The translations under genes and the position numbers were made by a program. The notes beneath the pieces were generated by a model. It was not told where the DNA came from. It did no database searches and was given only the letters and a program-made list of their open reading frames with translations. Below are positions 16,144-25,900 of a DNA stretch of 52,719 nt, piece after piece. The first letter of the stretch is position 1, and each line of letters begins with the position of its first letter. Source of the DNA: Ignavibacteria bacterium (GTDB lineage Bacteria > Bacteroidota > Ignavibacteria > UBA10030); NCBI GenBank assembly GCA_016873805.1, contig VGVZ01000024.1, positions 1 to 52,719 on the forward strand, in the 5' to 3' direction.

Positions 16144-16503
16144 ATGGGCAACGCCGTCGTCCACTTTGAAATCAGGGGAAAGGACGCGAAGCAGCTCCAG
16201 GATTTCTATTCAAACGTATTCGGATGGAGCGTGAACGCCGACAATCCAATAGGGTATGGACTCGTCGAGACCGGTTCGAAGTCCGGAATTCAGGGCGGAA
16301 TTGCCGACGAGGATCAGCAAAGTCCGAACGTCATGATCTACATCGAAGTAGGCGACGTCCAGGCGCATCTCGATCAGATTGAGAAGGAGGGTGGCAAGAC
16401 GGTCACACCGGTTACCGTAATCCCGAACATGGTAACTCTGGCAACCTTCCGAGATCCCGCAGGAAATATCATTGGCCTCGTCAAGAATGAATCTCAACCG
16501 TAG
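16144..16503 (+). CDS. VOC (glyoxalase-like) superfamily protein
   Basis: A 119-residue protein with the paired beta-alpha-beta-beta-beta modules of the vicinal-oxygen-chelate fold: HFEIRGKDAKQLQDFYSNVFGW at the N terminus and IYIEVGDVQAHLDQIEKEGG in the second half, ending FRDPAGNIIGLVK. Residues H6, E-containing strands and the Asp-Pro-x-GN motif are the usual metal/ligand frame of CFP-30-like VOC proteins; the substrate is unknown. CCGGAGG lies 8 nt before the ATG. Monocistronic. Confidence 0.88.
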   Translation: MGNAVVHFEIRGKDAKQLQDFYSNVFGWSVNADNPIGYGLVETGSKSGIQGGIADEDQQSPNVMIYIEVGDVQAHLDQIEKEGGKTVTPVTVIPNMVTLATFRDPAGNIIGLVKNESQP

Positions 16504-16591
16504 GACGGGAGTCCTCTCCCCTCCGAAATGTCGGGAGCCATTTCCCGCCAGCAAGATCTAAATCGTCCTTGAGCACTCATCGCAGTACCAC

Positions 16592-17683
16592 ATGAGAATG
16601 ATCCTGCTGCTCATACCACTTCTCCTTTCGATCTCCTTGGAACGTGCTCAGAAGTCGCGTACAATGCAACTTTTACCCAATGCAGGCGCACCACCCGCCT
16701 ATGATCACTACTATCCGGTCGCCCGCCGCTATGCCCCATTCATCTATCATGCAACCGATCCGAGAGGCGGCCGGCAAGACATCATCTCGAATATTGATTT
16801 CGACGGAGACCTCGTTGGGAACAACAACTGGGATAACTTCGATCGTTTTGAACTCAAACCGACAGTGTATTACGCCGTGCTGGAAACAAGCACTCACTAT
16901 TTCATCTCTTATCATCTCTTCCATCCCCGCGACTGGAATCACTTCACCTTCTACCTTCACGACACGCATGAAAACGACGGCGAGAATTTGCAGGTCGTGG
17001 TGAGAAAGAAAGACAATGCAGTCGTGATCCTCTGGACCCAGGCCCACTATGGGAGTGACGTCTACGCGAATCGCGGATCGGGGATAGGAGCGGGAAAGGT
17101 GAAGATTGCTGGAATGTTTCAGCTTGTCGATTCCCTTGGCGTGCCGTCGCTGGACGCGCACCACGCGGCAGTGTTTGTCGAAGCGCAGGGGCATGGGATC
17201 TACGGGACTCTTGATTCGTCAAGCGAGGTTATCATTCGAGTTGACGGCACATGGGAGTTCGAAGAAGAGAGCGGAATTCTGTTTCGTCCGGCATTTGATG
17301 GTGAGGAAGTCTTCGAACCAAAGAAAACTTCGTCGGGAATCGTACCGTATCAGCTTGTCTCAACGACAGAGGTGCTCTGGCCGCTGCTGCGGGACGGTCT
17401 TCTCACCGGCGACGGGAGACTCCTTGACGGTTCCGTTCCGTACCGGGATGGGTTCGTCACGATCACCGAAGTCCCTCGCTACTACGACGCCGATCGTTTC
17501 AGCGGTCCATTCGGTCCAGACCGCGGCATTTCTCCATTTGCACTCGATTTCGGATTCAAGGAAGGAACAATCGGTTCGCTCTTCTTCAACCCTGCAAGGC
17601 GCTACGCCGAAATGCTCTCCATTACCGGCGAGTGGAGCAGTCTCTATCTCCACTATCCCTTCCATCAAAATTCTCACCGCTAG
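16592..17683 (+). CDS. Secreted protein of unknown function
   Basis: A 363-residue protein with a plausible signal peptide (MRMILLLIPLLLSISLERA). The mature region is rich in Tyr, Trp, His and Asp, with an N-terminal block RYAPFIYH-x-T-x-x-x-x-GRQD followed by NIDFDGD and NNWDN, then YYAVLETSTHYFISYHLFHPRDW and HENDGENLQVVVR. This acid/aromatic pattern recalls the Vps62/NPP1-like secreted proteins in which the YxP-H and HEND residues line a metal site, but that similarity is judged by eye only. No enzymatic role is claimed. No strong ribosome site is visible; the gene stands alone. Confidence 0.6.
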   Translation: MRMILLLIPLLLSISLERAQKSRTMQLLPNAGAPPAYDHYYPVARRYAPFIYHATDPRGGRQDIISNIDFDGDLVGNNNWDNFDRFELKPTVYYAVLETSTHYFISYHLFHPRDWNHFTFYLHDTHENDGENLQVVVRKKDNAVVILWTQAHYGSDVYANRGSGIGAGKVKIAGMFQLVDSLGVPSLDAHHAAVFVEAQGHGIYGTLDSSSEVIIRVDGTWEFEEESGILFRPAFDGEEVFEPKKTSSGIVPYQLVSTTEVLWPLLRDGLLTGDGRLLDGSVPYRDGFVTITEVPRYYDADRFSGPFGPDRGISPFALDFGFKEGTIGSLFFNPARRYAEMLSITGEWSSLYLHYPFHQNSHR

Positions 17684-17965
17684 CCCATCCTTGGCTGGCG
17701 CTACAGTTGTCCTACTATTGACCACCCGCCCTCGGGGAACTTCTCCGTTGAATTCTGCATTGAGGAACAGAACCACAGCATCACTCCGGAGAATACACCG
17801 ATGCCTGTGAATACCCTTTCGTCCGTCACGCGATTCATGTTCGCATGACACTGGTCACGACCCTCGCCGCGACTGCGAATGGGCAGGGTTCGTCAAAGGC
17901 GGCCTGATCAAGTGGAAGCGCGAGAACCGCCCCATTCAAGAGTCCAAATAGTCAGAAATAGCTTA
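17684..17965. other. Gap, possibly a decayed gene end
   Basis: No start-to-stop gene. A stretch ending at the TAG near 17950 reads ...DCEWAGFVKGGLIKWKREN in one frame, protein-like but without a start or recognisable upstream part, so a degraded gene tail is possible. No terminator seen. The ATG at 17966 of the next gene follows directly. Confidence 0.25.
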
Positions 17966-18442
17966 ATGAAACAAACCCTTACACTCGCAGTCGGCGTACT
18001 TGCGCTCCTCTTTGTCGGTGCACAGTTCTTTCAGCCTGATCGAACGAATCCACCGCTCGAACCCTCGCTCACGATCGAATCGCACCTCTCCGTTCCTGCC
18101 GCCGTCGACTCCCTTCTCCGGAAAGCATGCTACGATTGTCACTCCAACGAAACCCGCTGGCCGTGGTACAGTTATGTGGCGCCAAGTTCGTGGCTCGTGG
18201 CGCGGGATGTGGAACAGGCACGCCGACATTTGAACTTCTCCGAGTGGGGGCGGTACCGGAAAACGAAGGCAATGACTACTCTCGAATCTCTCTGTGATGA
18301 AATCACGGCCCGCACGATGCCCCTTTCCCAGTATGCGTTGATGCATCCCAGCGCGCAACTCACACAACAAGAAATAGATCTACTCTGCGAATGGAGCGAA
18401 TCACAAATCGCCGCGATCCTCTCGGCCGACAATAATCCGTAG
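17966..18442 (+). CDS. Haem-binding domain protein (Haem_bd, CxxCH)
   Basis: A 158-residue exported protein: N-terminal hydrophobic segment (residues 4-22), then a single c-type haem motif C55-Y-D-C58-H59, followed by the ETRWPWYSYVAP and SWLVARDV-x-x-x-R-x-x-LNFSEW blocks typical of the Haem_bd family, and a final PLSQYALMHPSAQLT-x-x-E segment with the likely distal Met ligand. Family members are periplasmic monohaem proteins of unknown electron partner. Start at 17966 preferred because it begins at the signal sequence. It is 47 nt upstream of a small Cys-rich secreted protein, probably the same transcript. Confidence 0.88.
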   Translation: MKQTLTLAVGVLALLFVGAQFFQPDRTNPPLEPSLTIESHLSVPAAVDSLLRKACYDCHSNETRWPWYSYVAPSSWLVARDVEQARRHLNFSEWGRYRKTKAMTTLESLCDEITARTMPLSQYALMHPSAQLTQQEIDLLCEWSESQIAAILSADNNP

Positions 18443-18489
18443 CATCGACAACGAATGCATACTCTCTCGCACACCAAAGGAATAACTCT

Positions 18490-18909
18490 ATGAAAATATT
18501 TGTGATGGTTGGATTCTTCGCCGTTCTCCTCTCCGGTTCATTCTACGTCTCCTCCACAGAGACGAGCGCGCACAAAACCAAGCTCACAGAAGCCCGACTC
18601 CAGGCGAAGGGATCAGATCTCGATAAGATTCGTGCGGATCTGAAGACCGCCAAACGGAGCCTCGCACGTGAAGGAAAATACAGCTGTTGTATTGCTCCAT
18701 CGTGCGACTTTTGCGCTCTGACCGACGGGGAATGTCCTTGCGGCGACAATCTCGCGAATGGAAAACCTGTGTGTCATGAGTGCAAGGGTGGATGGGAGGC
18801 GGGATACGGTTCCATCGAGGATGTCAGAGCAGAAGACGTAAAATCTCTTCCTGCAGATAAAGCAAAGATGATGTACAAGATGAAGGCAGACCACTACTTC
18901 AAGAAATAA
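18490..18909 (+). CDS. Secreted cysteine-rich protein
   Basis: A 139-residue exported protein: signal segment MKIFVMVGFFAVLLSGSFYV, a charged helix (LQAKGSDLDKIRADLKTAKR), then eight Cys in about 40 residues in the order CC...C..C......C.C.........C..C, beginning YSCCIAPSCDFCALTDGECP and ending CHECKGGW. The arrangement suggests metal (zinc or Fe-S) or copper binding. The C-terminal half is Lys/Asp-rich with DKAKMMYKMKADHYFKK. Downstream of the haem protein by 47 nt, so the two may work in one redox or metal-handling process. AAAGGAATAACTCT provides the ribosome site. Not a named family known to me. Confidence 0.75.
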   Translation: MKIFVMVGFFAVLLSGSFYVSSTETSAHKTKLTEARLQAKGSDLDKIRADLKTAKRSLAREGKYSCCIAPSCDFCALTDGECPCGDNLANGKPVCHECKGGWEAGYGSIEDVRAEDVKSLPADKAKMMYKMKADHYFKK

Positions 18910-18944
18910 GCGGCGAAGATCAATCAGCAAAGGAAAAGGATCAT

Positions 18945-20057
18945 CTATCGGTCCGATTCTACGCGGTCGATTCGAATCCCAAGGCGAGCCAGATCATGCA
19001 GCGTGCGTTTCGGATCGACGACATGCCCCATCATCTGCAATCCCCTTTCCGGGAGATTTCCTTCGACGTATTGATTGATGCACGACACAACGGGAGCAAC
19101 GGTAAAGTAGTATGGATCGGAATGCTCGAGCCGCAGCAGGACCGATTTCTTCCGATCCGATTCCATACCCTCTCCTACTGCTTGCATCACAACGCACAAT
19201 TCACGACGAGAAAACGTGTTCGTTCCCCAGTAGAGGAGGTACTGGAGGAGTCGATCGCCAAATCCCGGTTTGATCTTGTGCAATCCCATGATGAGCGGAA
19301 AGACGAGGTAGTCGACAAACCAGTTGAAGCCCGCCACATACGCTCCGATTTCCCGGAGGGGGAAATCATCGGGCATCGCGCGGAGCTCTTCCAACCGGAG
19401 CGGCCAGCATTTTTTCCTTCCGAACGGTGATCCAAAGTCAACCGTCACCACATCATCGTATGTTGCTTTTCTCCATCTCCCGTCGGTGAACAAGTCCACG
19501 TCAAAATCGCGCGATGCTTCAATAATCTCGCGTGTCGAATCGGGAGTCGGGAACCGAGCATTCATGGCCATCGCAACGCGGGCGAAGTGCATTTCGGTAA
19601 ACGACGGAGCCATCGCCCGAACAAGGACCGCCGCCATTCCCGGATGGAAACCTGCCTGAGTGATAAAGAGCCGATGCTTCGCGAGGATTTCCTGTTCGAG
19701 CACTTTCAGCGATCCCACCACCGTTCGATCGAACATCAGATCGATCCAATCGACTCCTTCGCCGATCACAACCTCTGCAAGATGTTGGACCATGCCCGAA
19801 ACCGGCGCAGCAACAACGACGAGATCGACACCTTGCAAGGCGCGCACGACAGAACCATCATGCGCTGCGTCCACCTCAACGCACTCGAAAGAACGATTCG
19901 AAAAAAGTCTTCGCAACGACTCGGCATACTCCTCCGCTCGTTCCTTCCTGCGTCCTCCGATCACGATGGATGCTTCAGTTTCCTGCAACAGGAGAGGAAT
20001 CAACGCTTTTCCGGCGCCGCCATAGCCACCGAGTACAAGAATGCGGGTTGGAACCAT
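18945..20057 (-). CDS. Saccharopine dehydrogenase-like NAD(P)-binding protein
   Basis: A 370-residue protein with N-terminal Rossmann motif ILVLGGYGGAGKALIPLLL (residues 5-24) and the VIGGRRKERAEEYAE second strand typical of the saccharopine dehydrogenase / trans-acting enoyl reductase superfamily. The VDLVVVAAPV segment (near 80) and a GVDWIDL strand continue the fold; the C-terminal two thirds holds the catalytic-domain-like part including an FNWFVDYLVFPLIMG hydrophobic stretch that may touch membranes. The actual substrate is unknown; a lysine-pathway role is not implied. Alone on the minus strand, convergent with the Cys-rich gene. Confidence 0.8.
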   Translation of the reverse strand: MVPTRILVLGGYGGAGKALIPLLLQETEASIVIGGRRKERAEEYAESLRRLFSNRSFECVEVDAAHDGSVVRALQGVDLVVVAAPVSGMVQHLAEVVIGEGVDWIDLMFDRTVVGSLKVLEQEILAKHRLFITQAGFHPGMAAVLVRAMAPSFTEMHFARVAMAMNARFPTPDSTREIIEASRDFDVDLFTDGRWRKATYDDVVTVDFGSPFGRKKCWPLRLEELRAMPDDFPLREIGAYVAGFNWFVDYLVFPLIMGLHKIKPGFGDRLLQYLLYWGTNTFSRRELCVVMQAVGEGMESDRKKSVLLRLEHSDPYYFTVAPVVSCINQYVEGNLPERGLQMMGHVVDPKRTLHDLARLGIRIDRVESDR

Positions 20058-20071
20058 AGTCTTCTCAACTT

Positions 20072-20147
20072 AGGAATCGATTCCTGCTTGCGCGGGCATG
20101 ACAGAAAGCCGTGGGAAGTACGCTGTCATTTCCACGAAAGTGGGAAT
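20072..20147. repeat. Inverted pair of dRS3-like arms
   Basis: GATTCCTGCTTGCGCGGGCA-TGAC (from about 20080) faces GTCATTTCCACGAAAGTGGG-AATTC (from about 20123). Each arm is itself a small hairpin of the kind seen at 7834-7853, and the two arms are inverted relative to each other. This fills most of the space between two minus-strand genes. Confidence 0.5.
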
Positions 20148-20214
20148 TCACGTTTCAGTTCTGCTAAATGATTCTCCCTCTTGCGTACGCGGGCCCGGAC
20201 ATTCTCATACAATC

Positions 20215-21651
20215 CTACCCCAATCCGCGACTCTTCTCCTGAATCAACGTCCACGCCGCATCGACATGACGCGCCTCGGTATGTGCCTGACCGATCGAAA
20301 GCCGAAGCGTGATCTTGCCACCAAGACTCGTGTGCGTGAGGTAAATCTTACCCGACTGATTCAATCGCTCGAGAAGCTTCAGATTCGCCTCATCTCCCTT
20401 CTTGTGACGGAAACAAACGAGGTTGAGCGGCACGGCGGCGGCAAGTTCGAAATCGGGATGTGCACTCACCCGCCTCGCGAATTCCTGAGCAAGCTCTACA
20501 TGCCGGCGAACATGAAATTGCAGCCCCTCGATGCCGTAGTGCCGGATGACAAACCAGAGCTTCAACGCGCGGAACCGTCTGCCGAGGGGAATGTGCCAGT
20601 CGCGATAATCAATGACCGCACCCGAGTCTGTCGGCTTGTTCCGAAGATATTCCGGCATCAAGGCGAGCGTGTTGATCAATATTGTTCGATCGGCCACATA
20701 GAAGCAATCACAATCGAAGTTCGTGAACATCCACTTGTGCGGATTGAAACAGTAACTGTCGGCAAGCTCAAGCCCATCCTGGATATGTCTGAACTCCGGA
20801 CAAAGCGCCGCCGTCCCCGACATCGCCGCATCGACATGGAGCCAGATCTCTTCTTGCCTGCAGATCTCTCCAATCGCGCGGACGGGATCAATGGCGTTTG
20901 AGGAGGTCGTTCCCACCGTCGCGCAGACGAAACATGGCGTCAACCCCATTTCTCTGTCACGCTTGATCTGAGACGACAGCGCGTCAGGACGCATAGCAAA
21001 ATCCTGATCGACGTCGATCACGCGCAGGTTGCGGCGCCCGAGCCCTGCGATCTTGACTCCCTTCTCGACCGATGAATGTGCCTGCGTTGATGTATACGCG
21101 ACAAGTGTTCCGTCACACCCTTCTTCATTCGAGCGATACGCCGTTGCCCGTTCGCGCGCGGCAAGCAATGCGCATAACGTTGCACTCGATGCAGTATCCT
21201 GAATGACTCCACCCCCCGCGCGATCCGATCGGAAAGTCTCAGGAAGTCCGAGCATTCCCACAAGCCAATCGAGGACGTGTGTCTCAAGTTCTGTACACGC
21301 GGGACTTGTCATCCACAGCATTCCCTGTACGCCGAGTCCGGAAGAGAGAAGATCTCCCAAAATTGCCGGACCTGATGCGTTGGCCGGAAAGAACGCGAAG
21401 AAGTTCGGTGATTGCCAGTGAGTGATCCCTGGGAGAATGTGGGCGTCAATTTCCTTGAGAATATTCTCCAGCGATTCCCCCGTGATCGGCGGGGCTGTTG
21501 GGAGCAGAGAGCGGACGTCACCGGGCTTGACCTGCGAAAGGACGGGATATGATTCGATCCGCTCGTAGTAGTCGGCAATCCAGTTGATGAACTCCACGCC
21601 GCGTGTGCGGAACTCATCGGGAGTCATATGATAGGAATCTCGCGTAACCAT
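20215..21651 (-). CDS. Aromatic-L-amino-acid / group II PLP decarboxylase
   Basis: A 478-residue group II PLP-dependent decarboxylase. The Schiff-base lysine lies in CFNPHKWMFTNFDCDCF; the HVDAAMSGTAALCPEFR block (PLP-ring Asp and Ala) precedes it, and SPACTELETHVLDWL plus SSATLCALLAARERA near residues 115-170 match aromatic amino acid decarboxylases. LGRRFRALKLWFVIRHYG follows. N-terminal PGITHWQSPNFFAFFPAN is typical of the DOPA/tryptophan decarboxylase branch. Likely product is an aromatic amine (tryptamine, tyramine or phenethylamine); substrate is not decidable here. Length is normal. Upstream is the 44-residue membrane peptide gene. Confidence 0.92.
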   Translation of the reverse strand: MVTRDSYHMTPDEFRTRGVEFINWIADYYERIESYPVLSQVKPGDVRSLLPTAPPITGESLENILKEIDAHILPGITHWQSPNFFAFFPANASGPAILGDLLSSGLGVQGMLWMTSPACTELETHVLDWLVGMLGLPETFRSDRAGGGVIQDTASSATLCALLAARERATAYRSNEEGCDGTLVAYTSTQAHSSVEKGVKIAGLGRRNLRVIDVDQDFAMRPDALSSQIKRDREMGLTPCFVCATVGTTSSNAIDPVRAIGEICRQEEIWLHVDAAMSGTAALCPEFRHIQDGLELADSYCFNPHKWMFTNFDCDCFYVADRTILINTLALMPEYLRNKPTDSGAVIDYRDWHIPLGRRFRALKLWFVIRHYGIEGLQFHVRRHVELAQEFARRVSAHPDFELAAAVPLNLVCFRHKKGDEANLKLLERLNQSGKIYLTHTSLGGKITLRLSIGQAHTEARHVDAAWTLIQEKSRGLG

Positions 21652-21720
21652 GGAAATCGCCTGTGGACGTGATGAAGATGAGACGTGAGTGAAGTTGGGC
21701 TGGCCGATCGTGTTTCAACA

Positions 21721-21855
21721 TCAACCTTGGAGCTTGTCGGCGATCCGTTCCACCGCTCGTACCAGTCGTGTCACCAGCACGAGCACATAGATAACGACGA
21801 CGATGTACGCAAGGACAAACAAGAACAGGAAGGGCCCAAAGTAGAATGGTTCCAT
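21721..21855 (-). CDS. 44-residue single-span membrane peptide
   Basis: A short frame read leftward from ATG at 21855 to TGA at 21721. It starts MEPFYFGPFLFLFVLAY, continues as one long hydrophobic helix (IVVVIYVLVLV), and ends with a basic/amphipathic helix TRLVRAVERIADKLQG. An AAAGG ribosome site is about 8 nt before the ATG. The composition is clearly that of a membrane micropeptide. It lies in the gap between the decarboxylase and RidA genes, same strand. Function unknown; resembles the small holin-like / stress-type single-pass proteins only in general architecture. Confidence 0.6.
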   Translation of the reverse strand: MEPFYFGPFLFLFVLAYIVVVIYVLVLVTRLVRAVERIADKLQG

Positions 21856-21925
21856 GCTGTGACCTTTCAGGGAGTTTGTGATCATGTGACCGCGACCGAT
21901 GAGTCGAAGACAGCGAATCCCTCGA

Positions 21926-22306
21926 TCAGTCGCTCGTGGCGGCGACCGCCTCGATTTCGATCAGGAATCCGTAATGGAGATCTTTCGTGGGAACGACTGC
22001 ACGGGCTGGTTTGTGATCGCCGAAGATGCGCGCATAGACGGTGTTAACGCGTCCCCACAACTCGATATCCGAGATATAAACCGTCGTCTTGAGCACTCGA
22101 TGAAGACCGCTGTTCGCGGCGAGGAGCACAGCTTCGAGATTGCGAAGCGTCAGCTCGGTCTGCTCCTCGATCGTCCCCAGCTTCTTTTCACCGGTCGCCG
22201 CATCGATCGGGAGCTGCCCGGAGACATAGACAAGCCCCCCGTGGACGATCGCTTGAGCGTAGTGGCCTCCCGGTTTGGGGGCTTTGTCTGATACGATAGT
22301 TTTCAT
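21926..22306 (-). CDS. ridA: RidA family (YjgF/YER057c/UK114) deaminase
   Basis: A 126-residue RidA protein that hydrolyses reactive enamine/imine intermediates made by PLP enzymes. Conserved blocks: SDKAPKPGGHYAQAI, GLVYVSGQLPID, and the carboxylate-binding Arg in KPARAVVPTKDLHYG followed by LIEIEAVA. The length is standard. It is 13 nt downstream of the DUF4199 gene. The nearby decarboxylase and a trans-sulfuration-type enzyme are PLP-dependent sources of such intermediates, though the link is only contextual. Confidence 0.93.
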   Translation of the reverse strand: MKTIVSDKAPKPGGHYAQAIVHGGLVYVSGQLPIDAATGEKKLGTIEEQTELTLRNLEAVLLAANSGLHRVLKTTVYISDIELWGRVNTVYARIFGDHKPARAVVPTKDLHYGFLIEIEAVAATSD

Positions 22307-22319
22307 CTGATTGTCGCAC

Positions 22320-22826
22320 TCACGGTTGAGGAGTCGACGCGGGTTCCGATTTCTTGCGCAGGAAGATCGCGAGAATGAGTGATACGATAACGCCTGTAAT
22401 CGTCGTTCCGATGAGACCGAGGAATGCCTGCATGAACGGAGTCTGAGTCGCGGCCATCATGTCCAAGCGTGTCTGGATATCGACTTCAGACATCCCCTGC
22501 GCTCTGAACAGTTCCTCGCCGGCACGACGCACTTCCTCAAAATACTCAGGAAACGCCATCGTCGTGAAGACGTATGACCCGACAAATGCGATCGCGCCTC
22601 CGATGAGCGACATAAACAATCCTGCCGCAATCTGCCCTCCGTAGGTCTTTCCTTCCTTTGCCGTCAGACGAAGGCCCCAGAAGAGAATCACGATTTGAAA
22701 AAGAATGACTGCCCAAAAGAGCGTTTGCAGCATCGGATCTTTGTACCATCCGGTAAATCCCATGACGAAGGTCCAAACAACGATGACAAGACCGAGAACA
22801 ATCCCTGCACGAAGAGTGGCTGACAT
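22320..22826 (-). CDS. DUF4199-like membrane protein
   Basis: A 168-residue membrane protein with four predicted helices (about residues 5-27, 33-53, 64-90, 128-155) and a cytoplasmic/periplasmic acidic loop FPEYFEEVRRAGEELFRAQGM, the layout of DUF4199 proteins common in Bacteroidota. Start at 22826 chosen because AGGAGG lies 6 nt upstream; an earlier in-frame ATG at 22871 has no such site. First gene of a probable two-gene unit with ridA. No function known for the family. Confidence 0.75.
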   Translation of the reverse strand: MSATLRAGIVLGLVIVVWTFVMGFTGWYKDPMLQTLFWAVILFQIVILFWGLRLTAKEGKTYGGQIAAGLFMSLIGGAIAFVGSYVFTTMAFPEYFEEVRRAGEELFRAQGMSEVDIQTRLDMMAATQTPFMQAFLGLIGTTITGVIVSLILAIFLRKKSEPASTPQP

Positions 22827-22934
22827 GCTTGCCTCCTGAACGGTGATGGATGGAATGCAACCTTCCCACAAAGTGGTCCTGCGGACGAAGGTTGCAGAGA
22901 TCTTTCCGAGAAACCTATGGAAGGTTTTCCAGGA

Positions 22935-25900
22935 CTATTTCTCCCACCAAAACTTCGCGCGCGTCTTTGGATGATTGCCAATCTCATCACCCGAATCACC
23001 ATCATACATCCGACCGTTGAGCATCACATACCGAATCTGTTCCGTATTGCGGATATCCTCCAGTGGATTGGCTTTGAGCACGACAAGATCGGCGAGCTTG
23101 CCCGCTTCGAGTGAACCGAGATCTTTATCGAGTCCGATGTACCACGCGCCATACAGCGATGCGCACCGGAGCGCTTCCATGTTCGTCATTCCCCCCTGCT
23201 GCAGCATCCAGAGTTCCCAGTGAACACCCAATCCCTGAAGCTGACCGTGTCCGCCAACCTGAACCCGCCCTCCCGCATCGAGAATGCGTTTGAGTGATTT
23301 CGATGTTTGCATGTATGAGTAATCATCCGGACTCGCCATCTGCCTCCGGCGGGATCGTGAGTCGACAATCTCACGCGGGGTGAAGCTCAGCAATTTCTTA
23401 TTCTCCCATATGTTCGATTCCTGATACCAATAGTACTCTCCGGACAACCCGCCGTAGTTGACGATGAGTGTCGGTGTGATCCCGGTCTTCGATTTTCCAA
23501 TCACGTTCACCACATCATTGTACAGCGGAACGATTGGCAGATTGTGCTCCACACCGGTATGTCCGTCGAGCACCTGCGTCATGTTCCAGAAGAAGGTTGA
23601 GCCCCCCTCGGGTACGACCATCATTTCCAGCTTCCGTGCAGCTTCGACGATTTGCTGGCGCTGATCCCTGCGCGGCTGGTTGTAGCTCTTCACGGTGAAC
23701 GCGCCGACAGCTTTCAGGCGTCTCAGATGCGACATTGCGTCATCAAAGTCGCCGACAATTGCCTTGTACGAACCTTCGGCCCCGTAGAGAATCGTCCCGG
23801 TCGAATACAACCTGGGACCAACCATCAACCCGGCTTTGATCATTTCGGAATTCGCAAAGACCGACTCGGTATTCGCCGATGGATCGTGCATCGTGGTCAC
23901 CCCGTAGGCGAGGTTGGCATAGAAGCGCCAATTCGTCTGCGGGGAGAGACTTTCAAAATTTCCATGCGCATGCACGTCGATAATTCCCGGAATAACATAG
24001 TGCCCCCTTACGTCGATCCTCTTCGCGTGAGGGGGGATCTCCACTTTCGAGGATGGACCAACGGCCTTGATCCGATTTCGCTCAACGAGGATCGTTCCAT
24101 CCTTGATCACCTCATCCCCCTTCATCGTCACGACTGTTGCTCCGGTGAGTGCAATCGTTCCGGTTGGATTATCCGTCGTCGCCTTGAAGCTGATATTCAG
24201 TCCCGTCGTATCGGGCTTCTCCTGAACAGTGTCCTTCGCGCCCGGAACGAAGGTGAACGTGTTTGTGAGATCCCGCCAGTAGATCTCAGGCCCGAGCGAC
24301 CAATAGATCCGTTTGCTGTCGTGCGACCATTGGAGGTAAGTTCCCGCATCGCGCGTAAGCTTCTTCATCGGGTAGTCCGAAGTTCCCGGACTGATATTGA
24401 CTGATTGACCGGTTTTAGGAAACACTGCGACGTGAGCGTTGTACCTCTCGACGAGTGCGACGTATCCTTCATCGGGTGATGGAACGATCTGCTGTGCATT
24501 GTCTGAAAGAAGATGAACGATTTTCTCTTCGCCCTTCAGGCCGATGCTCACGAGAGCAGTCTTCCCCGATTCACTCCCCGTGTAGAAAATGCGATCCCCG
24601 GTCTTCTTAAAGAGCGGTTGTGACCCTGTTTCAGTGATCAGAGAGGCCTCTCCTCCTTCCGCGGAAATCCAATAGAGTCCTGTTTCCTTCCCATACAGTG
24701 GCCCCCGCAGTTGATCCCCTCCTGACTTTCGATACACAACCTTCTTTCCATCATGCGAATACGATGGCTCAGTGTACGTTCCCCTCGTGGCGCTGAGCTT
24801 CTTCGGATTCTTTCCGTCGGTCTGAATTTTCCAAATTGCTCCCAGCTCATCGTCATTCCACGTCGTGTAGACAATCCACTTCCCGTCCGGCGAGAACGAT
24901 GGGAACATCTCGAAGTTCCTTTCATCTTTCGTGAGACGCACGGGGGTGCCGTTCGGAAGGAGCCGAATCCAGAGTTTCCCGAGCGCGTTATAGACGACCG
25001 ACTTCTGGTCAGGTGAGACTCGCACCCAGCGCAGCAACTTCACATCGAACTTCTCGGGAGCGACATTCTGCGTGAACCGCACGACATCGGTGAGTGCCTG
25101 CTTCACGTTTGCTTTGAACGGAATCGCAGAGACACGCTGGGTCGCGACGTCGATTCTGTGAATTGTTCCTTTCGCCCAGAAGATGATCGATTTGCTGTCC
25201 GGCATCCACGCAAATCCCGGGTAGACGCCGAAAATCGCCCACGCTTCCTGCTGATCGTGATCGAGTCCGTCGAAGATCGGTGTCTCCCGGTTGCTCTCGA
25301 TGTCGTACAAGAACAGCACAGACTTCAAGCCGACACGCCTCACGAACGCGATCGTCCGTCCGTCGGGTGACGGCTGAGGTCTCGCCGATCCTCCGACACC
25401 CCGAATGTACTGCTCGGACTTCCCCGTCCGCAGGTCGAATCGCTGGACGACGTAGATGACGCCGTACGGATCCTTGTTGTATTCAAATCGTCCACCGGGC
25501 GTCACATCTTCACTGTAGTACAGGTATCGACCATCCGGCGAAAGAGCCGGTTCGCCGGCATCCTGTTCCCAGTTTTTTCTCTTCGTCAACTGGAGTCCGT
25601 TTCCTCCGCCGATGTGATACATCCACATCTCTCCGGCGCCGAGCGATCGGGTGTTCCGGTAGTGTTTCCGGCCGACGAGATACATCCCGTCCGGTGTCCA
25701 AACCGGATTGTTCACCTGACGTTCTTTTTCCTTTGTGATCTGTTGAGCGCCGGAGCCATCAACATTCATGATCCAGAGATTGTCAATCCCATCCCGATCG
25801 CTTGTGAATGCGATCTTCTTTCCATCCGGACTGAATCGCGGTTGCACGTCGTACGCCGGACCGCTCGTGATCTGCTTGGCATCTCCGCCGGAGATCGGCA

